Positions 16,238-25,416 are shown, counted from the stretch's first letter. The stretch: 64,000 nucleotides of DNA from Oscillibacter sp. (GCF_028693505.1 NZ_JAQUVF010000001.1:87037-151036), one strand, 5' to 3'. Numbers and translations are program-made. The notes: generated from the sequence alone by a model not told the origin.

Positions 16238-17764
16238 ATGAAGAAGAACCTTTTGGGACTCCTTCTCTCCGTCGCTTTGGTGTGCGCCGTACTCAGCGGA
16301 TGCGGAGACGGCAGCGCAGCGCAGACGTCGGAGGACCGAGTGGCCGCCAACGCCATTGTCGTTGGCATCGCGCAAGATCTTGACGATAGTCTTGACCCTC
16401 ACAAAACCGTGAAGGCAGGAACCAGAGAAGTCATGTTCAATGTATTCGAGGGGCTGATGAAGCCCACTCCAAACGGAGATTTGACCCCTGCCGTTGCTGA
16501 GAGCTACACGGTTTCCGAGGACCACAGAACCTACACGTTTTCCCTGCGAGAAGGCGTGAAGTTCCATAATGGTGAACCGGTGACGGCAGAGGATGTAGTT
16601 TCTTCCATCCAGCGCTGCGCCGCCGCCACCGAGACAGGAATTGTTCAGGTGGAGGCGTTTTCTGTTATGGAGGACATTCGGGCAACCGACGAGCGAACCG
16701 TCTCCATCACGATTTCGGAGCCCAGCAACGAGTTCCTCTCCTACCTGACCACCGCCATCCTGCCCGCAGGCTACGACCAGCAGGACACCGCCCCCGTGGG
16801 CACCGGGCCCTTCCGCTTTGTCTCTCGCACCGCGCAGGATTCCATTGTGCTGGAGCGGTTTGACGACTATTGGGGAATGCCCGCTCAGCTCAAGCAGGTC
16901 ACCTTTAAGATCATCGAGAACGCCGACAGTTTGATGATGAGTCTCCAAAGCGGCGCCATCGATCTGTGCGGCCACCTCACCAGCACCCAGACCGCCCAGC
17001 TGGGGGACGATTTTGACGTGGCGGAGGGCACCATGAATCTGGTGCAGGCGCTCTACCTCAACAATGCCGAGGCACCCTTCGACGATGTGCGGGTCCGGCA
17101 GGCGCTGAGCTACGCGGTGGACCGGCAGGCCATCATCGATCTGGCCTTTGACGGGTACGGCAGCCCCATCGGCTCCAGCATGTATCCCGCCTTCGGCAAA
17201 TATTTTGACGAAAGCCTCACGGATTACTACGCCTGTGACGCGGAAAGGTCCAAAAGACTTTTGGCCGAGGCCGGGTATCCGGACGGCTTTGAGATGACCA
17301 TTACCGTGCCCTCCAACTATAAGCCCCACATGGATACCGCCGAGGTGCTGGTCCAGCAGCTGGCCGCCGTGGGCGTCCGGGCCACCATAGCGCCCATCGA
17401 GTGGGAGAGCTGGGTGTCCGACGTGTATACGAACCGGCAGTTCCAGTCCACCGTGGTGGGCGTGGACGCGTCCAACATGACCGCCCGAGCGCTGCTGGAA
17501 CGCTTTACCTCCACCTATGGAAAGAATTTCATCAACTACAACAACGCGGACTATGACCGTCTCTTCCGGGAGGTCCTTGCGACCTACGACGACGAAAAGC
17601 AGACCGCACTGTACAAGGAGATGGAGAAAAACCTGACGGAAAACGCCGCCAACGTCTATTTGCAGGACTTAGCGGACCTCGTAGCAGTGCGCAAGGGCCT
17701 CACCGGCGTGACCTTCTATCCCATTTACGTGCTGGACCTCTCCGGCATCCGTTACACGGCATAA
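16238..17764 (+). CDS. Peptide ABC transporter substrate-binding lipoprotein
   Basis: 508 residues, solute-binding protein family 5. The lipoprotein signal peptide ends in the lipobox VLSGC (Cys21). Typical motifs: LTPAVAESYTVSEDHRTYTF, FSLREGVKFHNGEPVTAEDV, GTGPFRF and VRQALSYAVDRQAI. It captures di- or oligopeptides (possibly nickel chelates) outside the membrane and passes them to the permease pair that follows. It is the first gene of a five-gene importer operon with the canonical order SBP, permease, permease, ATPase, ATPase. Confidence 0.93.
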   Translation: MKKNLLGLLLSVALVCAVLSGCGDGSAAQTSEDRVAANAIVVGIAQDLDDSLDPHKTVKAGTREVMFNVFEGLMKPTPNGDLTPAVAESYTVSEDHRTYTFSLREGVKFHNGEPVTAEDVVSSIQRCAAATETGIVQVEAFSVMEDIRATDERTVSITISEPSNEFLSYLTTAILPAGYDQQDTAPVGTGPFRFVSRTAQDSIVLERFDDYWGMPAQLKQVTFKIIENADSLMMSLQSGAIDLCGHLTSTQTAQLGDDFDVAEGTMNLVQALYLNNAEAPFDDVRVRQALSYAVDRQAIIDLAFDGYGSPIGSSMYPAFGKYFDESLTDYYACDAERSKRLLAEAGYPDGFEMTITVPSNYKPHMDTAEVLVQQLAAVGVRATIAPIEWESWVSDVYTNRQFQSTVVGVDASNMTARALLERFTSTYGKNFINYNNADYDRLFREVLATYDDEKQTALYKEMEKNLTENAANVYLQDLADLVAVRKGLTGVTFYPIYVLDLSGIRYTA

Positions 17765-17817
17765 AAAATGACAGGCGGGAAACACTTTTCCGCCCACCCG
17801 GAAGGGAGATGAGACCA

Positions 17818-18768
17818 ATGAAGTACGCATGCAGGCGTGTTGCCATGCTGGCGGTTACTATGGTGATCGTCTCCCTTTTGGCGTTTGTGGCGTTTGACCT
17901 GATCTCCGGCGACCCTGCCACCGCCATGCTGGGCACGGAGGCTACCCCTGAAAAGGTGGCGGCGTTGCAAAAGGAGCTGGGGCTGGACCGCCCGCTTCTT
18001 GTGCGCTACGGGGCTTGGCTGCTGGGCTTTTTTACGGGAGATCTCGGCGTTTCTTACAGCTATCACCAGAGCGTGTGGGACCTCATCGCGCCCAAGGTGG
18101 CGGTGACGCTGTGCCTGAGCCTTTTGAGCTTTTTGCTGATCGCGGCGGTCTCCATTCCGCTGGGGCTGCGCTCCGCGGTGCGCAGCGGCGGCGTGCTGGA
18201 TGGGGCAAGGACCGTTTTAAACCAGCTGTGCATGGCGGTCCCCCCGCTTTTTACCGGCATTTTGCTCTCGTGGCTCTTTAGCACCACCCTGCGCTGGTTT
18301 ATCCACGGGCAGTTTCCCGCCCTGTCGGCGGATTTTTGGGGCGCGATGAAGTATCTGCTCTTCGCCGCCGTGGCCATCGCCATTCCCCGCATTGCCATGA
18401 CGGTGCGGATGCTGCGAAGCACGGTCCGTCAGGAGCTGCAAAAGGATTATGTCCGCACCGCCATCTCCCGGGGCAACGACCGCAGCGCCGTGCTGCGGCG
18501 TCATGTGCTGAAAAACGCGCTGGTGCCGGTGGTGACGTTCTTGGCCCAGACCATGGCGGAGATCGTAGCGGGCAGCATTGTGGTGGAGCAGGTGTTTGCC
18601 ATTCCGGGCCTCGGACGGATGCTGGTGGCCTCCATCTCCAGCCGGGACTATCCCACCGTGCAGGCCATTGTGGTGATTCTGGCCTTTTGGGTGGTGCTGG
18701 CGGGCGCGGTGGCGGACCTCGTCAATCAGCGGATCGACCCCCGTCTGCGGCTGGGAGGGCGGTCATGA
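17818..18768 (+). CDS. Peptide ABC transporter permease (DppB type)
   Basis: 316 residues, six predicted membrane helices. Residues 30-75 hold the DppB signature (ISGDPATAMLG, LQKELGLDRPLLVRYGAWL). The ATPase-contacting EAA loop is DYVRTAISRGNDRSAVLRRH (about 219-238). AAGGGAG is 9 bases before the ATG at 17818 and abuts the in-frame ATG at 17809, so I choose 17818. Its end overlaps the next permease start by four bases. Confidence 0.93.
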   Translation: MKYACRRVAMLAVTMVIVSLLAFVAFDLISGDPATAMLGTEATPEKVAALQKELGLDRPLLVRYGAWLLGFFTGDLGVSYSYHQSVWDLIAPKVAVTLCLSLLSFLLIAAVSIPLGLRSAVRSGGVLDGARTVLNQLCMAVPPLFTGILLSWLFSTTLRWFIHGQFPALSADFWGAMKYLLFAAVAIAIPRIAMTVRMLRSTVRQELQKDYVRTAISRGNDRSAVLRRHVLKNALVPVVTFLAQTMAEIVAGSIVVEQVFAIPGLGRMLVASISSRDYPTVQAIVVILAFWVVLAGAVADLVNQRIDPRLRLGGRS

Positions 18769-19580
18769 AAAAAACACAGAAAAACGGCTATCTGCGGGTG
18801 GGTCTGCTGCTGACGGGCCTGATGGCCGCGCTCATTTTGCTGGGCATGGTGTGGACGCCCTACGATCCCCAGGCCATGTCCGTGGGTCCCAAGTTTGCTC
18901 CTCCGTCCCTGCGCTTTTTGATGGGGACCGACAACTTCGGGCGGGACATCTTTTCCCGGGTGCTGCAAGGGGCGGGCGCCACCTTTGTCATCGCCCTTTC
19001 CACCGTGGCGATCGGCGCGGTCTGCGGCACTGTGGTGGGCGCGCTGACGGGGTATTTTGGCGGCGCGGTGGACGAGACGCTGATGCGATTGAACGACGCC
19101 CTGACCGCCTTTCCCAGCATCCTGCTGGCGCTGGTGGTCATCTCCCTGTTGGGGCCGGGAAACAAGTACAATGTGATTTTGGCGCTGGGGCTGGTGTTCA
19201 TCCCCAGCTTTGCCCGGGTGACCCGAACGGCCTTCGCGTCGCTGCGGGAGGTCAATTACGTAAAAAGCGCCCGGCTGATGGGGGCCTCCACGGCGCGCAT
19301 CCTGCTGGTGCATATGCTGCCAAACACCCTGCACGTGCTGCTGCCCGCCCTGACCATCGGCTTTAACAACGCCGTGCTGGCGGAGGCTTCCATGAGCTTT
19401 CTCGACATTGGCGTCACGCCCCCGGACGCGTCCCTTGGCTATATGCTCTCGGAGGCGCAGAGCCTTTTTACCGCCGCGCCGTGGTATGCCGTGGGCACCG
19501 GGGGCGCCATCGTGCTGCTGGTGTTCAGCGTGGGCCTTTTGGGCGAGGGCTTGCAGCGCCGGGACAAGGGGGTGGTCTGA
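18765..19580 (+). CDS. Peptide ABC transporter permease (DppC type)
   Basis: 271 residues. N-terminal membrane helix, then the DppC signature LMGTDNFGRDIFSRVLQGA (about residues 48-66), and the EAA loop NYVKSARLMGASTARILLVH (about 166-185). The start ATG lies in an ATGA overlap with the previous gene; the open frame upstream of it is out of phase with the DppB gene and is not coding. Its stop overlaps the next ATG (TGATG). Confidence 0.93.
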   Translation: MKKTQKNGYLRVGLLLTGLMAALILLGMVWTPYDPQAMSVGPKFAPPSLRFLMGTDNFGRDIFSRVLQGAGATFVIALSTVAIGAVCGTVVGALTGYFGGAVDETLMRLNDALTAFPSILLALVVISLLGPGNKYNVILALGLVFIPSFARVTRTAFASLREVNYVKSARLMGASTARILLVHMLPNTLHVLLPALTIGFNNAVLAEASMSFLDIGVTPPDASLGYMLSEAQSLFTAAPWYAVGTGGAIVLLVFSVGLLGEGLQRRDKGVV

Positions 19581-20371
19581 TGCTGGAGATTCGCGATTTG
19601 CATGTGAAATTCCACAGTCGATCCCGGGAGGCCGTCTCCGGCGTGTCCCTCAGCATCCACGACGGGGAGATTCTGGGTCTCGTGGGAGAGTCCGGCTCCG
19701 GGAAGAGCGTCACGGCCATGTCCGTGGCGGGCCTGCTGCCCCGCCGGCAGTGCGATTTTAGCGGGCAGATCCTGCTGGACGGCACGGAGCTGCTCCACGC
19801 GGATCGGACGGTTTTGCGCCGAGTGCAGGGCAAGGAGATCGGCGTGGTGTTTCAAGAGCCCATGAGCTCCATGGACCCGCTGATGAAGGTGGGCGAACAG
19901 GTGGAGGAGGTCTTGCGCATCCACACCGGCCTTGACCGGCAGGCGCGGCGAGAGCAGGTGCTCTCGGCGCTGACGGCGGTGGAGCTGCCGGACCCGGCGG
20001 GTATCTGCGAACGATATCCCCATGAGCTTTCCGGCGGGATGCTCCAGCGGGCGATGATCGCGGCGGCCATTGTCATTCGGCCCCGGCTTTTGCTGCTGGA
20101 CGAGCCTACCACGGCGCTGGACGTCACCATTCAAGCCCAGATTCTGGAGCTTCTCAAAAAGCTGAACCGGGAGTCCGGCATTTCCATGCTGTTCATCTCC
20201 CATAACCTGCATGTGGTGCGCAAGCTCTGCACCCGGGTGGCGGTGATGCAGCGGGGCGCTATGGTGGAGGAGGGGGAGACGAATCAGGTGTTTTTCCATC
20301 CCCAAAAACCCTATACCAAACAGCTCATTGCCGCCATTCCCACCCGGCGGCGGAAGGAGGAGACGCCATGA
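19580..20371 (+). CDS. Peptide ABC transporter ATPase (DppD type)
   Basis: 263 residues. Walker A GESGSGKS (about residue 37), signature LSGGM, Walker [13 protein letters not shown] (about residue 170), and a switch histidine in [10 protein letters not shown]. It ends just after the [11 protein letters not shown] segment that begins the C-terminal oligopeptide-importer domain, so that extension (often with an Fe-S cluster) is missing and the protein is shorter than many DppD. It overlaps its partner ATPase by four bases. Confidence 0.93.
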   Translation: MLEIRDLHVKFHSRSREAVSGVSLSIHDGEILGLVGESGSGKSVTAMSVAGLLPRRQCDFSGQILLDGTELLHADRTVLRRVQGKEIGVVFQEPMSSMDPLMKVGEQVEEVLRIHTGLDRQARREQVLSALTAVELPDPAGICERYPHELSGGMLQRAMIAAAIVIRPRLLLLDEPTTALDVTIQAQILELLKKLNRESGISMLFISHNLHVVRKLCTRVAVMQRGAMVEEGETNQVFFHPQKPYTKQLIAAIPTRRRKEETP

Positions 20372-21102
20372 ACGAGGAATTGGTCCTCTCTCTCCGCCAT
20401 GTCACCAGCGGCTATCACGGCGGCGGGCTTCTCCGCCGCGGCCCCTATCAAGAGGTGCTGCACGACGTCTCCTTTGACGTGCGGCACGGGGAAATTTTGG
20501 GCCTTGTGGGAGAGTCCGGCACCGGAAAATCCACGCTGGCCCGGACGATTCTCGGCATGGTATCGCCGGATTGTGGCGAGGTGGTCCACTTTACCAAGCG
20601 GCCTCAGATGATTTTTCAGGACCCGTACAGCTCGCTGAACCCGGCCTACACCGTGGGGTGGATTCTGGAAGAACCGCTGCGGATTTACGGCAAGTATGGC
20701 GCTGCCGAGCGCGCGCGCCGGGTGGGTGACATGCTGGAGCGGGTGGGCCTTCCAGAGGAGTGTTTGCGGGCAAAGCCGGCGGAGCTTTCCGGCGGGCAGC
20801 GCCAGCGGGTGAGTATCGCGGCGGCCCTCATTCAGCGGCCCCGCTTTCTCATTGCGGATGAGCCGGTCAGCGCGCTGGACGTGACCATTCAATCCCAGAT
20901 TCTGGCGCTTTTGAAGGCGCTGCGCCAGGAACTGGACCTGAGCTACCTCTTCATCTCCCACGATCTCAACGTGATCTATCAGCTCTGCGACCGGGTGCTG
21001 GTGATGAAATCCGGCCGGATTGTGGAGCGGGGCACGGTGGAGGAAATTTTTGAACATCCCAAAGAGCCCTATACCAGGCAGCTGCTCTCTGCGGCGGAGT
21101 AG
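20368..21102 (+). CDS. Peptide ABC transporter ATPase (DppF type)
   Basis: 244 residues. Walker A GESGTGKS (about residue 47), a Q-loop in [18 protein letters not shown] (typical of DppF), signature LSGGQRQRV, Walker [13 protein letters not shown]. It forms the ATPase heterodimer with the upstream gene. The C-terminus ends at [16 protein letters not shown], again with a short tail. Confidence 0.93.
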   Translation: MNEELVLSLRHVTSGYHGGGLLRRGPYQEVLHDVSFDVRHGEILGLVGESGTGKSTLARTILGMVSPDCGEVVHFTKRPQMIFQDPYSSLNPAYTVGWILEEPLRIYGKYGAAERARRVGDMLERVGLPEECLRAKPAELSGGQRQRVSIAAALIQRPRFLIADEPVSALDVTIQSQILALLKALRQELDLSYLFISHDLNVIYQLCDRVLVMKSGRIVERGTVEEIFEHPKEPYTRQLLSAAE

Positions 21103-21106
21103 AATC

Positions 21107-22195
21107 ATGAAGGCATTTTTGAAAAGACACGGAAAACTGCATCTTTGGCTGGCGGCGGACGTTTTTCTGCTGGCTGCCTATCTCCTTTTCCGGCAAAACC
21201 GGGGGTGGATGAACGCGCTGGCAAGCGGCGTGACGGGCCCGCTGCGCCGCGCGCTGGGGCGGCTGTGCTACCGGACGGAGGTCTCCGTGATGGAGATTCT
21301 CTGCGTGGCGCTGGTGGTGGTAAGCGTCGGATACCTTCTCTGGAGCGTCATTGCCGTTGCGCGGGCAAAGGGAGCGCGGCGGGAGCGGGCGTACAGCGCG
21401 GCGCTTTGCGGTCTCTGCGCCGGACTTTCCATTTATGCGGGCTTTTGCCTTTTGTGGGGCGTCAATTACTGGACGGACAGCTTTCAGGACAGGTCCGGCA
21501 TCCGTGCCGAGGCAGTCACAAAAGAAGAGCTGGCGCGGGTGGCAGAACTGTTTGCCCGGCGGCTCACCGCGGCGGCGGGAGAGGTTCCCCGGGATGAGGA
21601 CGGCCTTTTTGCCGTCTCCCGCGCTGAGATTCTGGAAAAGAGCCCAACGGTATACGACGCGCTGGAAGGGCAGTTCCCCTTTTTGCGCTTCGAGGATACC
21701 GGCGTGAAGGCCATGCGGTTTTCACGGCTTATGAGCGCCATTGATTTCACCGGCTTTTACTGCCCCTATACCGGAGAGGCCAACGTGAATGTGGACTCTC
21801 CCGCCTGTCTTCTCCCCTCCACGGCGGCCCATGAGATGGCGCATCAGCGGGGCATTGCCTCGGAGCAGGAGTGCAATTTTTTGGCGGTGCTCGCCTCCAC
21901 CACCTCCGGCGAAGCGGCCTACGCCTATGCCGGGTGGCTGATGGGCTACATCCATCTGGGCAACGCCCTGTATCTCGCGGACCCGGACGCCTACTGGGCC
22001 ATTCGCGGCGCGCTGCCAGAAGGGGTGGAAGCGGACCTGCGGGACAACACCGCCTATTGGGACCAGTTTCGCGATAGGGCGGCACAGAAGGTTTCCAACA
22101 AGGTCTACGACGGGCTGCTCAAATCCTACGGCGACGAAAACGGCATCCGCTCCTACGGAACCGTTGTGGATTTGCTGGTGGCGTATTACAAATAA
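21107..22195 (+). CDS. DUF3810 membrane metalloprotease-like protein
   Basis: 362 residues. Three hydrophobic segments in the first 125 residues, then an extracytoplasmic domain with the zinc-peptidase-like motif HEMAHQRG (about residue 245) and a following EQECNFLAVLAS glutamate-rich helix. The family is DUF3810. The motif suggests a zinc-dependent hydrolase, but I know of no assigned substrate. It starts 4 bases after the transporter ATPase and is probably co-transcribed, so it may act on imported or surface peptides; that is inference. Terminator follows directly. Confidence 0.8.
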   Translation: MKAFLKRHGKLHLWLAADVFLLAAYLLFRQNRGWMNALASGVTGPLRRALGRLCYRTEVSVMEILCVALVVVSVGYLLWSVIAVARAKGARRERAYSAALCGLCAGLSIYAGFCLLWGVNYWTDSFQDRSGIRAEAVTKEELARVAELFARRLTAAAGEVPRDEDGLFAVSRAEILEKSPTVYDALEGQFPFLRFEDTGVKAMRFSRLMSAIDFTGFYCPYTGEANVNVDSPACLLPSTAAHEMAHQRGIASEQECNFLAVLASTTSGEAAYAYAGWLMGYIHLGNALYLADPDAYWAIRGALPEGVEADLRDNTAYWDQFRDRAAQKVSNKVYDGLLKSYGDENGIRSYGTVVDLLVAYYK

Positions 22196-22234
22196 AAAAG
22201 AACGGTTCGGCGTGATGCCGAACCGTTCTTTTTT
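22194..22234 (+). terminator. Bidirectional terminator
   Basis: An 18-bp stem beginning AAAAAAGAACGGTTCGGC, loop GTGAT, ending in TTTTTT; it ends the transporter operon and the convergent SLH gene. Confidence 0.92.
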
Positions 22235-22237
22235 CGT

Positions 22238-23671
22238 TTACCAGGGGTGTTCCCGCCAGGACTGTTCCGGCGTCATGCCAAAATAATCGTAACTGATGGT
22301 GCGCCCGCTGTCGCCCCACGTGGTGTCGATGTGGCACTGCGTCCCGTCCAGCGTGGCCACGGTCCAGATGTGCCCTTCGTTGGAAAGGGCGGTGCACTTG
22401 ATGCCCTCCAGCTTCAAAAGCAGGTTGTACGCGCCGGTATAGCCGTCGCACACGGCGGTTCCGTCGGCGAAGAGACTGTATGGAATGTGGCTGAGGGAGG
22501 TATTGGTGGCGCTGTAATCGTAGACACAGTTGTTGCAGATCCAGGTGTAGTACACCCGGGCCATCTCCGTTTGCGTCATGTCTGCGGTAAGCTGCCCGGT
22601 GCTCCAAAGCTCATCGTGGACGGCGGCAGCAAACTCCATGGTGGCGGTGCGGTATTCCTCTGTGCGGCCGCCGGTCCCGGCCGCCGAAAAGCTCAGCCGA
22701 AGATCGCCGCTGGAGAGATAGGTGCAGGAGACGGTGTTGTAGCCTTGCTCGCAGTAGCTCTTCACAATCGACAGCGCCTCCTCCATTTTGGACCGGGCGC
22801 TGACGGAGGTGACGGATGCATAGTGCAAAGACAGCGTGGAATCCCCGCTGGAGAGCATATAGCGGACGCTCTCGTCCATTTCCGCGCTTGTGGAGGGGGC
22901 GGAGACCAGCGTACCGGGGGTCACGAGACTGGAAAGCGTGGTTCCCGCAGCGGAGGAATAGGTGGTGAGATTCCAGTCCGGCTTGACGCGCAGCGAGGGG
23001 TCCACCATGCGGGTCAGCATGGCTGCTGCGGCGCCCCGGGTAATGGGAGCGTCCGGCTGGAAGGAGCCGTAGGCGTCGCTTCCCAGAGAGATGCCGCAGC
23101 GATAAAGGAACAGAATATCCTGATAATAGGGGGTGTACTCCGTCACATCCGTGATAAAGCGGCGGGTGGCATACCCCTCCGTCACCACGGCGTCGTTCAT
23201 CGGGAGAAGGACCTCGGATGGCAGGGTGCCCGAGAGCACGTGGGCCACCTGCGCGCGGGTGGCAAAAGCGGAAAACGGAGTGCCAAAGTCCGCGCCCACC
23301 ACGCCCTCTTCCTGCAAATAGCGCAGGTAGGCGTCTGCCATCTCGCCGCCGCTTGTCCGATAAGGCTCCACGCCGTATTCCGGGTCGCCGGTGCGGTAAA
23401 GACTGCGGATGCGGCCGGCAAAAATGAGGATCTGGCCCAGCGTCACGGAATCGGTAAGACCGAAGGTCCCGTCGGCCTTTCCCACGGACAGGCCGTATTC
23501 GTACAGAGCCGCCACGTTATCGTAAAACGCGGAGGCGGTGGCGAGGTCGGAAAACTGCCCGGTGTAGGCTTTTTCCCGGACAAAGTTGGCTGTCGTGTTG
23601 GAAGCGGCAGCGGCGGGCGCCGTCAGCAGCAAAACTGCCGCGAGCAGCAGGGCGGAGAGTCGGAGCTTCAT
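22238..23671 (-). CDS. Exported SLH-domain protein with transglutaminase-like domain
   Basis: 477 residues. Signal peptide 1-23 (LLLAAVLLLTAPAAAAS). Three SLH-like repeats occupy about 35-225, with GTFGLTDSVTLGQIL, FATRAQVAHVLSG and APITRGAAAAMLTRM. The C-terminal domain (about 330-477) has the transglutaminase-like/protease triad: Cys in GTAVCDGYTGAYNLLLKL, His in NEGHIWTVATLDG, Asp in CHIDTTWGD. The expected location is the cell surface, bound through the SLH repeats. It may crosslink or cleave wall proteins; the substrate is unknown. It starts 39 bases after the LCP gene and is probably transcribed with it. Confidence 0.85.
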   Translation of the reverse strand: MKLRLSALLLAAVLLLTAPAAAASNTTANFVREKAYTGQFSDLATASAFYDNVAALYEYGLSVGKADGTFGLTDSVTLGQILIFAGRIRSLYRTGDPEYGVEPYRTSGGEMADAYLRYLQEEGVVGADFGTPFSAFATRAQVAHVLSGTLPSEVLLPMNDAVVTEGYATRRFITDVTEYTPYYQDILFLYRCGISLGSDAYGSFQPDAPITRGAAAAMLTRMVDPSLRVKPDWNLTTYSSAAGTTLSSLVTPGTLVSAPSTSAEMDESVRYMLSSGDSTLSLHYASVTSVSARSKMEEALSIVKSYCEQGYNTVSCTYLSSGDLRLSFSAAGTGGRTEEYRTATMEFAAAVHDELWSTGQLTADMTQTEMARVYYTWICNNCVYDYSATNTSLSHIPYSLFADGTAVCDGYTGAYNLLLKLEGIKCTALSNEGHIWTVATLDGTQCHIDTTWGDSGRTISYDYFGMTPEQSWREHPW

Positions 23672-23710
23672 AGATACCTTCTTTCTTTGGAGCGGTGAGA
23701 AAACAAGGCG

Positions 23711-24695
23711 TCAGGACGGTATGTTCAGGTCCGCCGGGACCCGGTCTTCCACGTAGGGATTCAGGTGTTCGTTGACCAGCGTTAAAATCTCGTCCGCGTC
23801 CAGATGAATGTAAGGGGATTTCCACTCGCCGGGCAGTGTGGAAAAGGCGATGTTGTCGGAGCCGATGGAAATGGCCTGCCCGCCCAGCCATGCCAGATTG
23901 CCAAGGGTCAAATCGGTCTCCACGTACTTTTCGAAAATCTTGACAAAGGCGTCTACCCTGGCAAGATTGGAAACCTTCAGCGTCTGCCTGGCCACAGCCT
24001 TGAGGAAATTCTGCTGGGTCTGCATCCGCCCGATGTCCTGAGACGCGTACCCTTCCCGGAAGCGGACGACTTTGATGGCGTCCGCGCCGCTCAAATGCTG
24101 CATGCCCTTTGGAATGTGGATGTAGAGATCCTGATAGGGGTCCTCGTAATCCATGTCAATGGGGACCTCAAAATCCACGCCGCCGATGGCGTCCACTAGC
24201 GCCACAAAGCCCTTGAGGTTCACCAGCACCGTGTAGTCCACCGGAATGCCAAGCTGGCCTGCAATGACTTCGGAGAGCTTTTCCATGCCGCCGCTGTTGT
24301 AGGCGGCGTTGATCTTGTGGCTTTTTCCGTTCCACACCGCCTTGGTGTCCCGTGGAATACTGACGCCGTAGATGGAGTGGTTGGCGACGTCCACCGCCAC
24401 CAGAATGTTGGTGTCGCTGCCGCCGTTTCCGTCGTCCACACCGGAGACAAGAATTGTATAAAAATCCGACTTTCGCTCCCGGTGGGACGATTGCTCTTCA
24501 GCCGTGTCCGCCGTTTGCCCTGTCTGCACGGCACCGGAGGAAACCTCCTGCGCGGGGGGGGTCCTCCTTTTGTTCGGGGGGGCGCAAAACAAAGCAGCGA
24601 AGCAGCGCATACAAAATGGCTGCCAGGAGAATCAGCAGTAAAATCAGGCGCAAGCGGCCCTTGCCGCGCCGCTTGCGGTGGTGGGAATTGGACAT
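23711..24695 (-). pseudogene. LCP-family cell-wall ligase gene interrupted by a frameshift in a poly-C tract
   Basis: Two reading frames together make one LytR-CpsA-Psr protein. Frame 1 starts at the ATG at 24695 (after GAGGAG) and gives a basic N-terminus and one membrane helix (LILLLILLAAILYALL). Frame 2 gives the LCP domain to 23711: SIPRDT, NSGGMEKL, VVRFREGYASQDIGRMQTQQ. The coding strand has C8 at 24561-24554 and C7 at 24582-24576. Removing one C from the C8 tract joins KEDPP to AQEVSSG and gives a full 327-residue protein. LCP enzymes attach teichoic-acid-type glycopolymers to peptidoglycan. It could be phase-variable, recently inactivated, or a sequencing error. Confidence 0.8.
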
Positions 24696-24760
24696 CAGAA
24701 CAACGCTCCTCGGTAGCGCGGAGACCGCGCCGTGTGATCTCAAAGATTTACATAATGTAT

Positions 24761-24789
24761 ATTATACGGCGCGCTCTATAAAAAGACAA
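24761..24789 (-). promoter_or_regulatory. Promoter of the LCP gene
   Basis: Minus strand TTGTCT (24789-24784), 17 bases, TATAAT (24766-24761). Confidence 0.75.
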
Positions 24790-24819
24790 GCAGAAAGTCC
24801 CGCAATCTGCATCAGGCGC

Positions 24820-24850
24820 AAAAAAATAGCGGCTGTGCCGCTATTTTTTT
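24820..24850 (-). terminator. Bidirectional terminator after the 88-residue protein gene
   Basis: A 14-bp stem AAAAAAATAGCGGC, loop TGT, complement ending in TTTTTTT; 15 bases after the stop at 24866. Confidence 0.88.
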
Positions 24851-24865
24851 AAGACGCAGGGGGCT

Positions 24866-25132
24866 TTATGTCTCGTGGGACGAAGCTTCGGCCTTTTGAG
24901 CCTCTGTCAGCTGCTCCAGCAGCGTTTTGATGTCCGCCAGCAGCTGGTTTTGATAGGACAGGGCACAGCGGATGTAGTAAAGGGTCGGGTCCGACACCCG
25001 GGGTGGTTCCGTGCCGGACACCGGATGGGGCCAGCGGTGGACGACGGGCTCCGTATTAGACTCCGCCGGGGCGGTTTGCCTGACAGGGACGGCTCGCGCC
25101 TGTCGATTTTGGCCGCAGGAACGATTTGCCAT
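24866..25132 (-). CDS. Hypothetical 88-residue protein downstream of spoIIID
   Basis: GGAGGA lies 7 bases before the ATG at 25132. The first 55 residues are basic and proline-rich with no clear fold. The C-terminal 35 residues (YIRCALSYQNQLLADIKTLL, then EQLTEAQKAE) look like an amphipathic helix or short coiled coil. I do not recognise a family. It lies 44 bases downstream of the spoIIID C-terminal segment and ends in a strong terminator. Once the intervening element is excised it would be the second gene of the spoIIID transcript, so a sporulation role is a reasonable guess. Nothing in the sequence proves it. Confidence 0.55.
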   Translation of the reverse strand: MANRSCGQNRQARAVPVRQTAPAESNTEPVVHRWPHPVSGTEPPRVSDPTLYYIRCALSYQNQLLADIKTLLEQLTEAQKAEASSHET

Positions 25133-25176
25133 ATACACTCCTCCGATATGAACAGTTTGACGAAAATAGGGCCGCT

Positions 25177-25317
25177 CTAGCTGCCGCGGTACTTTTTACG
25201 GGTGGCAATGCCGCCCCGGATATGCCGTTGGGCCTTGTTGACGTCCAGCACCTCCTTGACTTGCAGATACAGCGCCCGGTTGAATTGGGGCAGCCGTTCG
25301 GAGATGTCCTTGTGTAC
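25177..25317 (-). CDS. spoIIID: SpoIIID, C-terminal segment (separated part of a split gene)
   Basis: 46 codons plus TAG. From VHKD onward the translation matches the C-terminal half of SpoIIID, the DNA-binding regulator of the sporulation mother cell: ISERLPQ, then VKEVLDVNKAQRHIRGG and TRKKY, against the Bacillus ERLPE...VKEILDYHKSIRHLRGG...KYK as I remember it. It has no start of its own: the open frame upstream runs through non-homologous sequence and a terminator of the neighbouring gene. The helix-turn-helix half is 8,950 bp away at 34375-34256. Joining at the shared core TTGTGTACGG keeps the frame and gives an 82-residue protein. Confidence 0.9.
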   Translation of the reverse strand, partial: VHKDISERLPQFNRALYLQVKEVLDVNKAQRHIRGGIATRKKYRGS

Positions 25318-25337
25318 GGACAATACAAAAAGGAACG
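25310..25337. other. Left attachment site of the spoIIID element
   Basis: Core TTGTGTACGG (25310-25319) is shared with 34260-34269. The element-side arm GACAATACAAAAAGGAACG (25319-25337) is a 16/19 inverted match to the arm at 34240-34258. The other side of the core is spoIIID coding sequence. Crossover by a serine recombinase is expected within the core. Confidence 0.8.
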
Positions 25338-25344
25338 CTTTTGC

Positions 25345-25396
25345 GGGTCCGATAAAAATAAAACCCACCCCCTCCGCATATGGGAGAGGGTGGAGA
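25345..25396 (-). terminator. Terminator of the XRE-cupin gene
   Basis: Minus strand hairpin of CCACCCTCTCCC pairing with GGAGGGGGTGG across ATATGC, followed by GTTTTATTTTTAT; just inside the left end of the element. Confidence 0.75.
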
Positions 25397-25416
25397 ATCA
25401 ACGGAATCGCGGCGTC

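Noticed and set aside
25318..25401. N-terminal extension of the 25177 frame (a 74-codon ORF).
   Set aside because: The extra codons run through the XRE-gene terminator, have no ribosome-binding site and show no similarity to SpoIIID.
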